Shown here piece after piece: positions 22,906 through 29,811 of a stretch of 29,811 nucleotides of DNA (positions within the stretch are counted from its first letter, which is position 1; each line of letters begins with the position of its first letter). The notes below the pieces were generated by a model. It saw nothing but the letters and a program-made list of their open reading frames with translations, did not search any database and was not told the DNA's origin. The DNA comes from an uncultured Blautia sp. GTDB taxonomy: Bacteria; Bacillota; Clostridia; Lachnospirales; Lachnospiraceae. A program made the position numbers and the translations under genes. The DNA is taken from the NCBI GenBank assembly GCA_934358405.1, contig CAKRKL010000009.1, positions 1 through 29,811 of the forward strand. Direction: 5' to 3'.

Positions 22906-24483
22906 TTATTTCTGCTTGTACTGCTTCGTACATACGCCGCCCTTATTGAATACAGAAACAATTCCCGTTTTACTGGTAAGCTTTATGCTCTGGGCACGCA
23001 CACCTGCTTTCGGTCCGGTTCCTTTATAAAAATAATACTTCTTTCCCTTAATAGTGTGCCAGCCTTTATAGGCTTTTCCATTTTTCCCAAAATAATAAGT
23101 AAGCTTCTGTTTTCCTGCAGTTATAGTATAAAACTTTTTCTGCACCCGTACTCCATTTTTATCAAAATAATAAATATTTCCGGAGGAATCTTTATATTTG
23201 TAATTCATCTGCTTTTCAAAGGTTTTAGAGTTGAAATAATAATATTTATTTCCTACCTTCTGCATTCCTGTATAAGCTTTTCCATTTGAGCCAAAATAAT
23301 ATGTCTTTCCGTTTTTCGTAATAAAGGTATTGCTTACGCGGACACCATTCTTATCCAGAAAATATGCAGAAGAACCTGATTTTCGTAATTTGTTCTTATA
23401 CATATTACCATCGGATTTATTGAAATAATAGTATTTGCCGCTGATTTTTTTCCATCCGGTTACCTTTACATTATTTTCATAATAAAATTTCTTACTTCCT
23501 TCTGTCACCCATCCCTTTTTCACAGGAACAGGATCCTTGTACAATGGCTGGACTGCAGGAGTGTAGGTCGACAGTGGCTCCCACCTCGGCACAATTCTGG
23601 AGCTGTAATCTACAAAGCCAAAATTCACATCCACATTGTTCCACCTTGGGATTCCTCTGATTAGGTTCTTGGTTGAAAGCAGTCCCTTCGCCCCATCTCC
23701 ATCAGTGCTTTGCCAGATGGTATATTTATAGCTTTTGGTGCTGGGAGCAGATATATGATCTCCATAGCAGGCAATCCAAACATCTATTCCTGAATTCTCC
23801 AGCACACTCCAGTCCACAAAATTATTGTACCAGTTCAGATTCATGTAAAGCATAGGAGTATATCCTGCCTTGCGGATCTCATCACAGAAGGTAAGTGCCA
23901 CCTGAGATACTTCTTTTTTGCTCAAGGTGCCTAATGTCCGCTCATCCTCCAGGTCAAATACTACAGGGTAAGAAACCTTGTGTCCCTTCATCTGCTGAAT
24001 TGCAAGCTTCGCTTCTGCCAATGCCTCTTTATTGGATCTGGCAAGACTATATATATAAGTTCCTACCGGAACCCCCGCAGCTTCTGCCTCTGTCATATTA
24101 TAGGAAAATCTTGTATCCAGATGATTTAAGCCGTGGGCAATACGAATGAATGCAAAATCCACATCCTTTTTCACCAGCTTCCAGTCAATCGTGTCCTGCC
24201 ATTCAGATACATCAATGCCACGGGTGATTGCACCTTTGATCTTCTTGCCGCTTCCGTTATAGCAAACACCTTTGATTTTCTTCCATGCTTTATCTGTATT
24301 TGCTTTTGAGGCGGAAGAGGAATCCCCTACACTTGCTGCGATCTCATCTGGCGAAAGGTTATCTTCTCTTTCATATGGAACATAACCTGCATTTGCAGCC
24401 GCTGTTGCAGGTGTCATAAAGCCCCCGGTCCCCAGCATGACAGTTAAAAATCCTGCTGCCAGCTGTTTTGTCCAATTTTTCAT
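22906..24483 (-). CDS. GH25 muramidase with cell-wall-binding repeats
   Basis: The 525-residue secreted enzyme has a signal peptide (about 1-30, ending ATAAA), a short linker, a GH25 lysozyme domain (about 85-310) and a C-terminal array of aromatic wall-binding repeats (about 335-520). The GH25 active site shows D91 (RGIDVSEWQ) and the paired D177-L-E179 (FDLEDER). TIWQSTDGDG closes the fold. The repeats have the pattern GW..I.GKYYYF....G and resemble the choline/glucan-binding-type modules of Firmicutes; the real ligand is unknown. It would cut the MurNAc-GlcNAc bond of peptidoglycan outside the cell. It has its own promoter (24542-24570) and AGGAGAGG before the ATG. It is adjacent to the L,D-transpeptidase bearing similar repeats. 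Confidence 0.92.
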   Translation of the reverse strand: MKNWTKQLAAGFLTVMLGTGGFMTPATAAANAGYVPYEREDNLSPDEIAASVGDSSSASKANTDKAWKKIKGVCYNGSGKKIKGAITRGIDVSEWQDTIDWKLVKKDVDFAFIRIAHGLNHLDTRFSYNMTEAEAAGVPVGTYIYSLARSNKEALAEAKLAIQQMKGHKVSYPVVFDLEDERTLGTLSKKEVSQVALTFCDEIRKAGYTPMLYMNLNWYNNFVDWSVLENSGIDVWIACYGDHISAPSTKSYKYTIWQSTDGDGAKGLLSTKNLIRGIPRWNNVDVNFGFVDYSSRIVPRWEPLSTYTPAVQPLYKDPVPVKKGWVTEGSKKFYYENNVKVTGWKKISGKYYYFNKSDGNMYKNKLRKSGSSAYFLDKNGVRVSNTFITKNGKTYYFGSNGKAYTGMQKVGNKYYYFNSKTFEKQMNYKYKDSSGNIYYFDKNGVRVQKKFYTITAGKQKLTYYFGKNGKAYKGWHTIKGKKYYFYKGTGPKAGVRAQSIKLTSKTGIVSVFNKGGVCTKQYKQK

Positions 24484-24541
24484 GTCCTCTCCTGATTATT
24501 GTTTCCAAGCATTTAATATGTTAAAAATGTGTTACTTTCTT

Positions 24542-24570
24542 ATTATACAGTTTCCCCCTTTAAATTTCAA
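24542..24570 (-). promoter_or_regulatory. sigma-A-type promoter of the GH25 muramidase gene
   Basis: TTGAAA (24565-24570), a 17-base spacer and perfect TATAAT (24542-24547) on the minus strand, with a leader of about 50 bases to the ATG at 24483. Confidence 0.75.
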
Positions 24571-24591
24571 TGTTATTCTCCAAAACAGTAA

Positions 24592-24637
24592 AAAGGTGCC
24601 TTAATTTCACCAAAACTGATAAAATTAAGACACCTTT
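24592..24637 (-). terminator. strong terminator of the cdaA-cdaR-HPr-L,D-transpeptidase operon
   Basis: A 16-base stem with a single mismatch (24592-24607 with 24622-24637) and a 14-base loop lies 20 bases after the L,D-transpeptidase stop. On the minus strand it ends in a run of T (TTTTTACTGTTTT). On the plus strand it is also followed by TTTGTATTTGTTTTTT. Confidence 0.85.
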
Positions 24638-24658
24638 GTATTTGTTTTTTATCTGGTC

Positions 24659-27331
24659 TTATGCGGCCGGATCTGTAGGATCATAATATCCGCCATTCTT
24701 CCATCTTGCAGGTACAATTGCCTTGCGTCCAAGCGGTCCCTTAAATGATTCATTGGAATTATATGTACCGTCAAAGATATAAATAGTAGCACCTCTGCTG
24801 TTATAGTATACCCACTTTGCGTCTCCTACACAGGTGCGGATACATCCGTGGGATGCCGGATTTCCAAGCTTATTATAAGCGCTTACCGGAAGGTTATAGC
24901 TGTTCGGAGAGTTACATGCAACTGAATGAACAAAAATACCGCCCTGTCCGGCTCCGTTTACATGAGTTCCATACTGACCATAGGATGGTCCCATAAGAGA
25001 CTGCCATCTGCCGTAAGGAGTAAGTGTATATCTGCCTTTCGGTGTAGGTGTCCATGGATTTCCTACAGAAACACGGATGGTCTTAACCGGAATTGTACGC
25101 GCATAATCAGCATATACGGTCATAACACCATTTACACGGTCAACCTCAAAAGTATATGGTCCCTTATAAATGTTAGTAAGATCATTGATTCTGTATCCAT
25201 TGCTATCGAAGTGATACTTCTTACCGTTGATCCATTTGTACTCATTGGTTACATAGCCTTTCTTGTCCGGGTTAATATAGCGAACCAGATTCTGTGAATC
25301 ATTTACGATCACCCATCCGGTGGTATATTTACCTGTAGAATCTAAATAGCCATATTTGCCGTTCAGCTTTTCAAAATCATTCGTGACCAGCTTGTAGTTT
25401 TTGAAATAATACCAGTTGCCGTTTATTTGCTGCCATCCGGTCTTAAGAAGAACTCCGTTAGCTGTAGCATAATAAGTCTTGTTCTTATAAACGAACATCT
25501 GATTCTTAACCATCAGACCATTCAGAGTTGTAGAGGTTGATGGCTGGAAGAAATATTTCTTCTTGTTAATAGTCATCATTCCACTGGCAAATTTTCCATC
25601 TGATGCGAAATAACCACCCTTACTGAAGCTGTCATGTCTTGGATTGCCATTGGAGCTAAACCAGTACCAGCCATAGAAAGAGCCATCCGGCTTGGTTACC
25701 TTCTGCCAGCCAGTTTTCTTAACAGTCAGACCTTCATGCTTGCCAAAGTAGAAATATCTGTTTGCTGCACCTGGGCAGCGGTACCAGCCATTTTTCCAGG
25801 TAGCTCTGGAACCATCAGCTGTTACATAGTATCTTTTGTTTGGTTTATCGCCAGGTTTAACAAGTTTGTTCTTATAGATACAGCCCTTCTTATCTGTGAC
25901 GTAAACTTTACCATCATCAGCGCCTCGCATTTTGTTTGCGACAATATAACCGTTCTTGCTGATCATGACAGTCTTTCCAGGAGTAGATTTCCTAAGTCCG
26001 CCAAGATCTGTAACCATATTGCCATGTACCAGCAGCTGGCCTATCTTAGAGCTATCCTTTTTACCATCATTATAATATTTCCAGACTTCCTTGGAATTCT
26101 TTGAAAATTCCTTCCATCCGTTATGGAACATCTTGCCGGGAATCTCCTGCCCATTAGCTGCAGGCTGGAAATAATATTTGTTGCTGACTCCATTTACTGT
26201 CAGCTTAATTTCACCTGTACGGGGAGTTCCCTTCTCATCCAGACAATAGTATTCACCATTAATCTTAAAATATCCGGTGTACGTATTCTGTTTCTTGGCA
26301 TTCTCATTTAACTGTTCTACAGTCAAAGCAGTACCACTGTTTCCATAATACTGAAAATTACCTGTATCTTTATTCCACAGCCAGTAGTTCTTCTTCATCT
26401 GGCCTACTGTGGTCTTCCAGGGAACCAGTGCTGCACCCTTGCCTGCATATTCCTTATATGCCACGGCAATGCTGCTATCTGCCGGTGTAAAATAAAAATC
26501 ACCGCTTGTCTTGCTGGCAGATTCCGTACCGTTTAAGGTTGCCTTACCAGTCACAAGATATCCATTCTCATCAAACAGATAATGTCCTGTGTGAGTAAAC
26601 CCTGCATCTGTTCTGGTGGTAATTGCAACAATGCCATCTGCGATGGTATAATAATCCTCCTGCAGACTGGCAGGCTCTGCGCTGCCTGCTTCATCAGCTG
26701 CTCCGCCTTCTGTTGTTACATCCACAGCAGCTTCTGCCAGCTGTGCTTCACTGTTATCAAGTACTTCATTCTGACTCTGCTCCTCTGCTGTGCCAACCTC
26801 AGCCTGGGTCTCAGAGGACTGCACTTCTGCGCTTGAAACAGCAGCAGCCTTCACGGGTTTCTTCTTATGAAGTCTGAAACGACCATCTGCTGTCTGCTCC
26901 CATTCCTTCCACTCGAAAACAATTCCGTATGCACTTGCCTGAACATCGTCAATATCTTCCTGTTCGTCCTGCACATCAACATTATCCAGTGCATCAACAT
27001 CTCCAAAGCCCTGAATCGGTTCCTCTGCAGCATCTTTGTCTGCAGTATCTTCTGAAGTAAAACCATCCTGACTCTCACCTGCGCTTGCTTTTTCCTGCGG
27101 AGTCTGTACCTGGTCCGATGGCACTTCTTCTGCATCATTATATATCGGAACCTCAGATTCGGAGTCTGCAGGCGATTCTGCCTCTGCACTGTCCGGCTGC
27201 TGCACTTCTTCTGACTGCTCTGATGTAAAACCGGATGTAAATCCACCATCCAAAGCAGCGGCTGGAACCTCCAGCCCCATTGATAAACTTAGCAAAATTC
27301 CTAAAATTGCTGCGGCTGCTCTCTTCTTCAC
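24659..27331 (-). CDS. secreted L,D-transpeptidase (YkuD) with wall-binding repeats
   Basis: The 890-residue protein starts with a GTG (GGGAGGAT 4-10 bases upstream). A signal peptide (about 1-26, ending VPAAA) is followed by an acidic, low-complexity linker rich in Glu, Asp, Ser and Ala (about 30-225) and a long array of aromatic wall-binding repeats (about 230-735). The C-terminal YkuD catalytic domain (about 740-865) has the motif SHGCIR with H828, nucleophile C830 and R832. The family forms 3-3 cross-links or tethers proteins to peptidoglycan; it needs tetrapeptide stems, which the carboxypeptidase at 11984-13240 could supply. It follows the HPr gene by 24 bases and probably belongs to the cdaA operon. 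The linker length and number of repeats are unusually large. Confidence 0.9.
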   Translation of the reverse strand: MKKRAAAAILGILLSLSMGLEVPAAALDGGFTSGFTSEQSEEVQQPDSAEAESPADSESEVPIYNDAEEVPSDQVQTPQEKASAGESQDGFTSEDTADKDAAEEPIQGFGDVDALDNVDVQDEQEDIDDVQASAYGIVFEWKEWEQTADGRFRLHKKKPVKAAAVSSAEVQSSETQAEVGTAEEQSQNEVLDNSEAQLAEAAVDVTTEGGAADEAGSAEPASLQEDYYTIADGIVAITTRTDAGFTHTGHYLFDENGYLVTGKATLNGTESASKTSGDFYFTPADSSIAVAYKEYAGKGAALVPWKTTVGQMKKNYWLWNKDTGNFQYYGNSGTALTVEQLNENAKKQNTYTGYFKINGEYYCLDEKGTPRTGEIKLTVNGVSNKYYFQPAANGQEIPGKMFHNGWKEFSKNSKEVWKYYNDGKKDSSKIGQLLVHGNMVTDLGGLRKSTPGKTVMISKNGYIVANKMRGADDGKVYVTDKKGCIYKNKLVKPGDKPNKRYYVTADGSRATWKNGWYRCPGAANRYFYFGKHEGLTVKKTGWQKVTKPDGSFYGWYWFSSNGNPRHDSFSKGGYFASDGKFASGMMTINKKKYFFQPSTSTTLNGLMVKNQMFVYKNKTYYATANGVLLKTGWQQINGNWYYFKNYKLVTNDFEKLNGKYGYLDSTGKYTTGWVIVNDSQNLVRYINPDKKGYVTNEYKWINGKKYHFDSNGYRINDLTNIYKGPYTFEVDRVNGVMTVYADYARTIPVKTIRVSVGNPWTPTPKGRYTLTPYGRWQSLMGPSYGQYGTHVNGAGQGGIFVHSVACNSPNSYNLPVSAYNKLGNPASHGCIRTCVGDAKWVYYNSRGATIYIFDGTYNSNESFKGPLGRKAIVPARWKNGGYYDPTDPAA

Positions 27332-27355
27332 TTTTCATCCTCCCATGGGCAATTC

Positions 27356-27619
27356 TTATTCCCCAAGCCCCTTACTTATAGCTGTTACCAGGTTACGTAA
27401 TGCCTCTACTTCATCGGCTCCCTCACAAAATACAGTAATCTCATCACCACATTTCACGCACGCTCCCAGAACACTCAGAACGCTTTTGGCATTCGCTGTT
27501 CCGCCTGCATACTCAAATGTTATAAGAGATTTGTATTTCATTGCCTCTTTGCAGAGAATTCCGGCTGGTCGCAAATGAAGACCTGACGGATTGTTGATCC
27601 GCACTTTTTCACTTACCAT
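27356..27619 (-). CDS. HPr-family phosphocarrier
   Basis: An 87-residue HPr-fold protein with both functional sites. GLHLRPAG holds H15, phosphorylated by Enzyme I, and R17. AKSVLSVLG holds S46 at the canonical position of HPr-kinase phosphorylation. It is therefore unlike Crh, which lacks H15. The region after S46 (SVLSVLGACVKCGDE) differs from standard HPr (SIMGVMSLGV) and carries two Cys residues, so it may be a paralog. There is no ptsI gene nearby. It is placed 15 bases after cdaR and 24 bases before the L,D-transpeptidase gene, in a c-di-AMP/cell-wall operon. GGGAG lies upstream of the ATG. It could be the main HPr or a regulatory one. Confidence 0.9.
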   Translation of the reverse strand: MVSEKVRINNPSGLHLRPAGILCKEAMKYKSLITFEYAGGTANAKSVLSVLGACVKCGDEITVFCEGADEVEALRNLVTAISKGLGE

Positions 27620-27634
27620 AATAACATCACTCCC

Positions 27635-28930
27635 TTACCCATTATTCGAATCCGCATTTGAAATTTCTGATATGGTCACATCTGCTACAACGTCGTCCAG
27701 AAGCGTGAATCCCTTCGGCAGCTTCACAGTTACCGGAATCTGGTAGCTTCCAACACCCATGTCCTTCAAATCAACAGATGCTTCTACCTTATCAATGTTA
27801 AATTTATCAAGATCACCATCCTCAGCCTTTACACGGATTTCAATCTTATCAGTTCCGAAGGTCACAAGAAGACTGTCATCCAGATTATTTACTTTAATCT
27901 GGTTAGATGGCAGTCCATAAGAATGACTGCCCAATGGCAGAATGCTTACCTTTACCCATACATCCTCACTTGTTCCGCTTGTAAGCTTCACATCATCCGG
28001 AAGTACATCTTTAAGGCTTACTTTCTTTTCAATATCGGAAGTCTCTCCCGAAATATCAATATCGGTACCGCCGATCCATAAAGTATTATCATTCTGTTTC
28101 AGAGTCTCCAATGCTTCCTCTGTTCCCGCAATACTTACAGTATCAGGAACAGTAGTCACGCTCTCCACCTGATATCCCTCTGCAGGTACACCTACAAAGT
28201 TTGCGCTGATATTTACTCCTGTGCGGATTTTCCAGAATTTCGTGGTAACAACAACCTTCGTGTTGTCTATGGTGATGTAAGACATTCTTCCGGCAAAGCT
28301 ATCCTGATTTTTATCAATAATATTCAGCTCTGTTTCTTCGGAAAAGTCCTTCGTCTTGCCATCTACATCAACCGTTGCATTTACTTTATCTATTTTATTA
28401 ACTAAAGACTTCGGTCCTGTAATTTTCACTTTCTCCGGGCTGGCAGTCTGAGAACCCACCTCATAGCCTTTTCCTGGCTGGCTGGAGCCATAATTTACAT
28501 TAACCAGAAATTCCTGTGTTACCTTCTCTTCCAGTCTGACACTAAGATACTGTGGCGTTACTTTAATATTCTCCGGACTGATTCCGGGACAGGAAACTGT
28601 AATCGGAACCATAACAGGATCTGTATCCAGGCTTCCTGCCTGCTGAAGATCTGCTGTCAGTGTAATATTTGCCTGCGTGATCTTGCTTAAAAGCCGTCTT
28701 TCTCCGGTCACTGTAACGCGTATAGGATCCGGATCATCATCCTGCATGCACATCATATTTGCACTGTCTACATAAGCCGTATTCTGTAATTCCACCTTAT
28801 CGCCAGCTATAGTAATACTTTTACTGGACACTGGATTATCTACGTTTACTACCATAAACCAGATTAGAAATCCGATGAAAACAGACATAATCTTCAAAGG
28901 AAAATTCCTAGTCAGCTTTGTCTTCTTCAT
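27635..28930 (-). CDS. cdaR: CdaR-like YbbR-domain protein, regulator of c-di-AMP cyclase
   Basis: The 431-residue protein has a short cytosolic end, one N-terminal membrane segment (about 12-28, IMSVFIGFLIWFMVV) and an extracellular part made of repeated YbbR domains of about 85 residues each; the first opens with the typical NVDNPV. Strand motifs such as VSIAGTEEAL and VTVKLPKGFTLL mark later repeats. In Bacillus, Listeria and Staphylococcus CdaR binds CdaA through the membrane and modulates its activity. It overlaps the cdaA end by 23 bases and has GGGAGAAC before its ATG, inside cdaA. The usual third gene, glmM, is not next to it; an HPr gene follows instead. Confidence 0.92.
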   Translation of the reverse strand: MKKTKLTRNFPLKIMSVFIGFLIWFMVVNVDNPVSSKSITIAGDKVELQNTAYVDSANMMCMQDDDPDPIRVTVTGERRLLSKITQANITLTADLQQAGSLDTDPVMVPITVSCPGISPENIKVTPQYLSVRLEEKVTQEFLVNVNYGSSQPGKGYEVGSQTASPEKVKITGPKSLVNKIDKVNATVDVDGKTKDFSEETELNIIDKNQDSFAGRMSYITIDNTKVVVTTKFWKIRTGVNISANFVGVPAEGYQVESVTTVPDTVSIAGTEEALETLKQNDNTLWIGGTDIDISGETSDIEKKVSLKDVLPDDVKLTSGTSEDVWVKVSILPLGSHSYGLPSNQIKVNNLDDSLLVTFGTDKIEIRVKAEDGDLDKFNIDKVEASVDLKDMGVGSYQIPVTVKLPKGFTLLDDVVADVTISEISNADSNNG

Positions 28931-29795
28931 TTTTTGTTCTCCCTTTCAACAGATGACGGAGTTTACTGTTATTGACAACCTTTTTGTTCTGAACTTTGAT
29001 CAATGCAGATCTTAGCTCTGCGCTTGTAAGACCTCTGCTGAGTTCTCCGTTCTGAGCAATAGAAACCTGGCCTGTCTCTTCAGAAACAATAATGGTAAGT
29101 GAATCACTAACCTCACTGATTCCCACACCGGCTCTATGTCTGGTGCCAAGCTGCTTGCTCAGTTCCATATTATCTGACAACGGCAGATAACAGGTTGCCG
29201 CTACAATACGATTGCCCCTTACAAGAACTGCTCCATCATGAAGCGGTGTATTATGTTCAAAAATATTAATCAGAAGCTGACTGGTAAGAACTGCATCCAC
29301 ATTGATCCCGGTTCGTTCATATTCACTTAAACGGATATTCTGTTCAATTACGATCAAAGCTCCCGTACGCACTTCGCCCATGTCGAAGCATGCCTTTATC
29401 AGTTCGTTTATCGTCTTATCCGTAAACCGCTCCTGTACTTCCTTTCCTGTGTCTAGTTGAAAAATAGATGCCATGATCTTCTTCTGCCCCAGCTGCTCCA
29501 GCATTTTGCGCAATTCAGGCTGAAAAATAACAACTACACTGGTAAGAAGTATAGTGGAAAGATTCTTAATGATCCAGAGGATCGTATTCATCTTTAAAAT
29601 ATAGGCGAACAAAATAAAAAGAAGTACTGTGAGGATTCCCTTAAGCAGCGTATAGGCACGGGTAAATTTGATCCATACCATAAACTGATAAATAAAAAAG
29701 GAAATCAGGGCAATCTCCAGTATGTCTGTAACTCCCAAACTGGGCAGGGATAATTTCGACAAATATCCTGATAAAGTGACTGCCATATCCTGCAT
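28908..29795 (-). CDS. cdaA: membrane diadenylate cyclase CdaA (c-di-AMP synthase)
   Basis: The 295-residue enzyme makes c-di-AMP from two ATP. Three N-terminal membrane helices (about 24-44, 50-68, 72-92) are followed by a DAC catalytic domain with DGA (187-189, context PLHDGAVLV) and RHR (219-221, context LGTRHRAGVG), the two catalytic signatures. QPELRKMLEQLG and the C-terminal LRHLLKGR are typical of CdaA and not DisA. The start is well fixed by AAAGGAG 8 bases upstream. c-di-AMP controls potassium and osmolyte transport and hence turgor and wall stress, which suits an operon also encoding a wall transpeptidase. Its promoter lies outside the window. Length is normal for the family (about 270-290). 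Confidence 0.95.
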   Translation of the reverse strand: MQDMAVTLSGYLSKLSLPSLGVTDILEIALISFFIYQFMVWIKFTRAYTLLKGILTVLLFILFAYILKMNTILWIIKNLSTILLTSVVVIFQPELRKMLEQLGQKKIMASIFQLDTGKEVQERFTDKTINELIKACFDMGEVRTGALIVIEQNIRLSEYERTGINVDAVLTSQLLINIFEHNTPLHDGAVLVRGNRIVAATCYLPLSDNMELSKQLGTRHRAGVGISEVSDSLTIIVSEETGQVSIAQNGELSRGLTSAELRSALIKVQNKKVVNNSKLRHLLKGRTKNEEDKAD

Positions 29796-29802
29796 AGCGT
29801 AC

Positions 29803-29809
29803 TCCTTTC
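29803..29809 (-). promoter_or_regulatory. ribosome binding site of cdaA
   Basis: AAAGGAG on the minus strand lies 7 bases upstream of the cdaA ATG at 29795. It is the last recognisable element before the window edge. Confidence 0.8.
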
Positions 29810-29811
29810 CG

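Overview
The window looks like chromosomal DNA of a low-to-mid-GC Gram-positive anaerobe of the Clostridia, most likely Lachnospiraceae (Blautia/Dorea/Ruminococcus-like). The evidence is the set of families (CdaA/CdaR, LCP protein, GH25 and L,D-transpeptidase enzymes with cell-wall-binding repeats, a Wzm/Wzt-exported rhamnan-type cluster), strong AGGAG-type ribosome sites and TTGACA/TATAAT promoters. The genus is an inference. Nearly every gene is on the minus strand, so the window is best read from right to left. No intergenic stretch reaches 300 bases.

Right end (about 24.6-29.8 kb): an operon cdaA-cdaR-HPr-L,D-transpeptidase. It encodes the membrane c-di-AMP cyclase, its YbbR-domain regulator, an HPr phosphocarrier with both H15 and S46, and a large secreted transpeptidase. 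A strong hairpin terminator ends it. Next comes a GH25 muramidase with its own TTGAAA-N17-TATAAT promoter and the same kind of wall-binding repeats.

Middle (about 13.3-22.8 kb): rfbC, wzm, wzt, a SAM methyltransferase, a protein with kinase-like motifs and a C-terminal heptad-repeat coiled coil, a GT2 rhamnosyltransferase-type enzyme, a WsaF-like glycosyltransferase and a double GT-B glycosyltransferase. This looks like an ABC-transporter-dependent, probably rhamnose-rich cell-surface polysaccharide. The methyltransferase plus kinase-like/coiled-coil pair resembles a split version of WbdD, the E. coli O9a chain terminator and molecular ruler. The ruler-like coiled coil is encoded by four in-frame 21-bp repeats. 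I regard this as the most interesting feature of the window.

Left-centre (about 5-13.2 kb): a D,D-carboxypeptidase gene on the plus strand interrupts the polysaccharide region. Beyond it the minus strand resumes with a tandem GT2-GT2 enzyme, another GT2, a polyprenyl-phosphate sugar-1-phosphate transferase (initiating enzyme), an LCP-family ligase that would attach the polymer to peptidoglycan and has a repetitive Asp/Tyr/Ser/Asn tail, and a further rhamnosyltransferase-type GT2. Initiation, elongation, capping, export and wall attachment can thus all be assigned. rmlA, rmlB and rmlD are not in the window.

Left end (0-5 kb): an HtrA-type membrane serine protease, a divergent ClpX lacking the RKH loop, a zinc-ribbon/coiled-coil protein overlapping a degenerate signal-peptidase-II-like gene, a small XRE regulator on the plus strand, and at the very edge the 5' end of a minus-strand tRNA-Leu with a near-consensus promoter.
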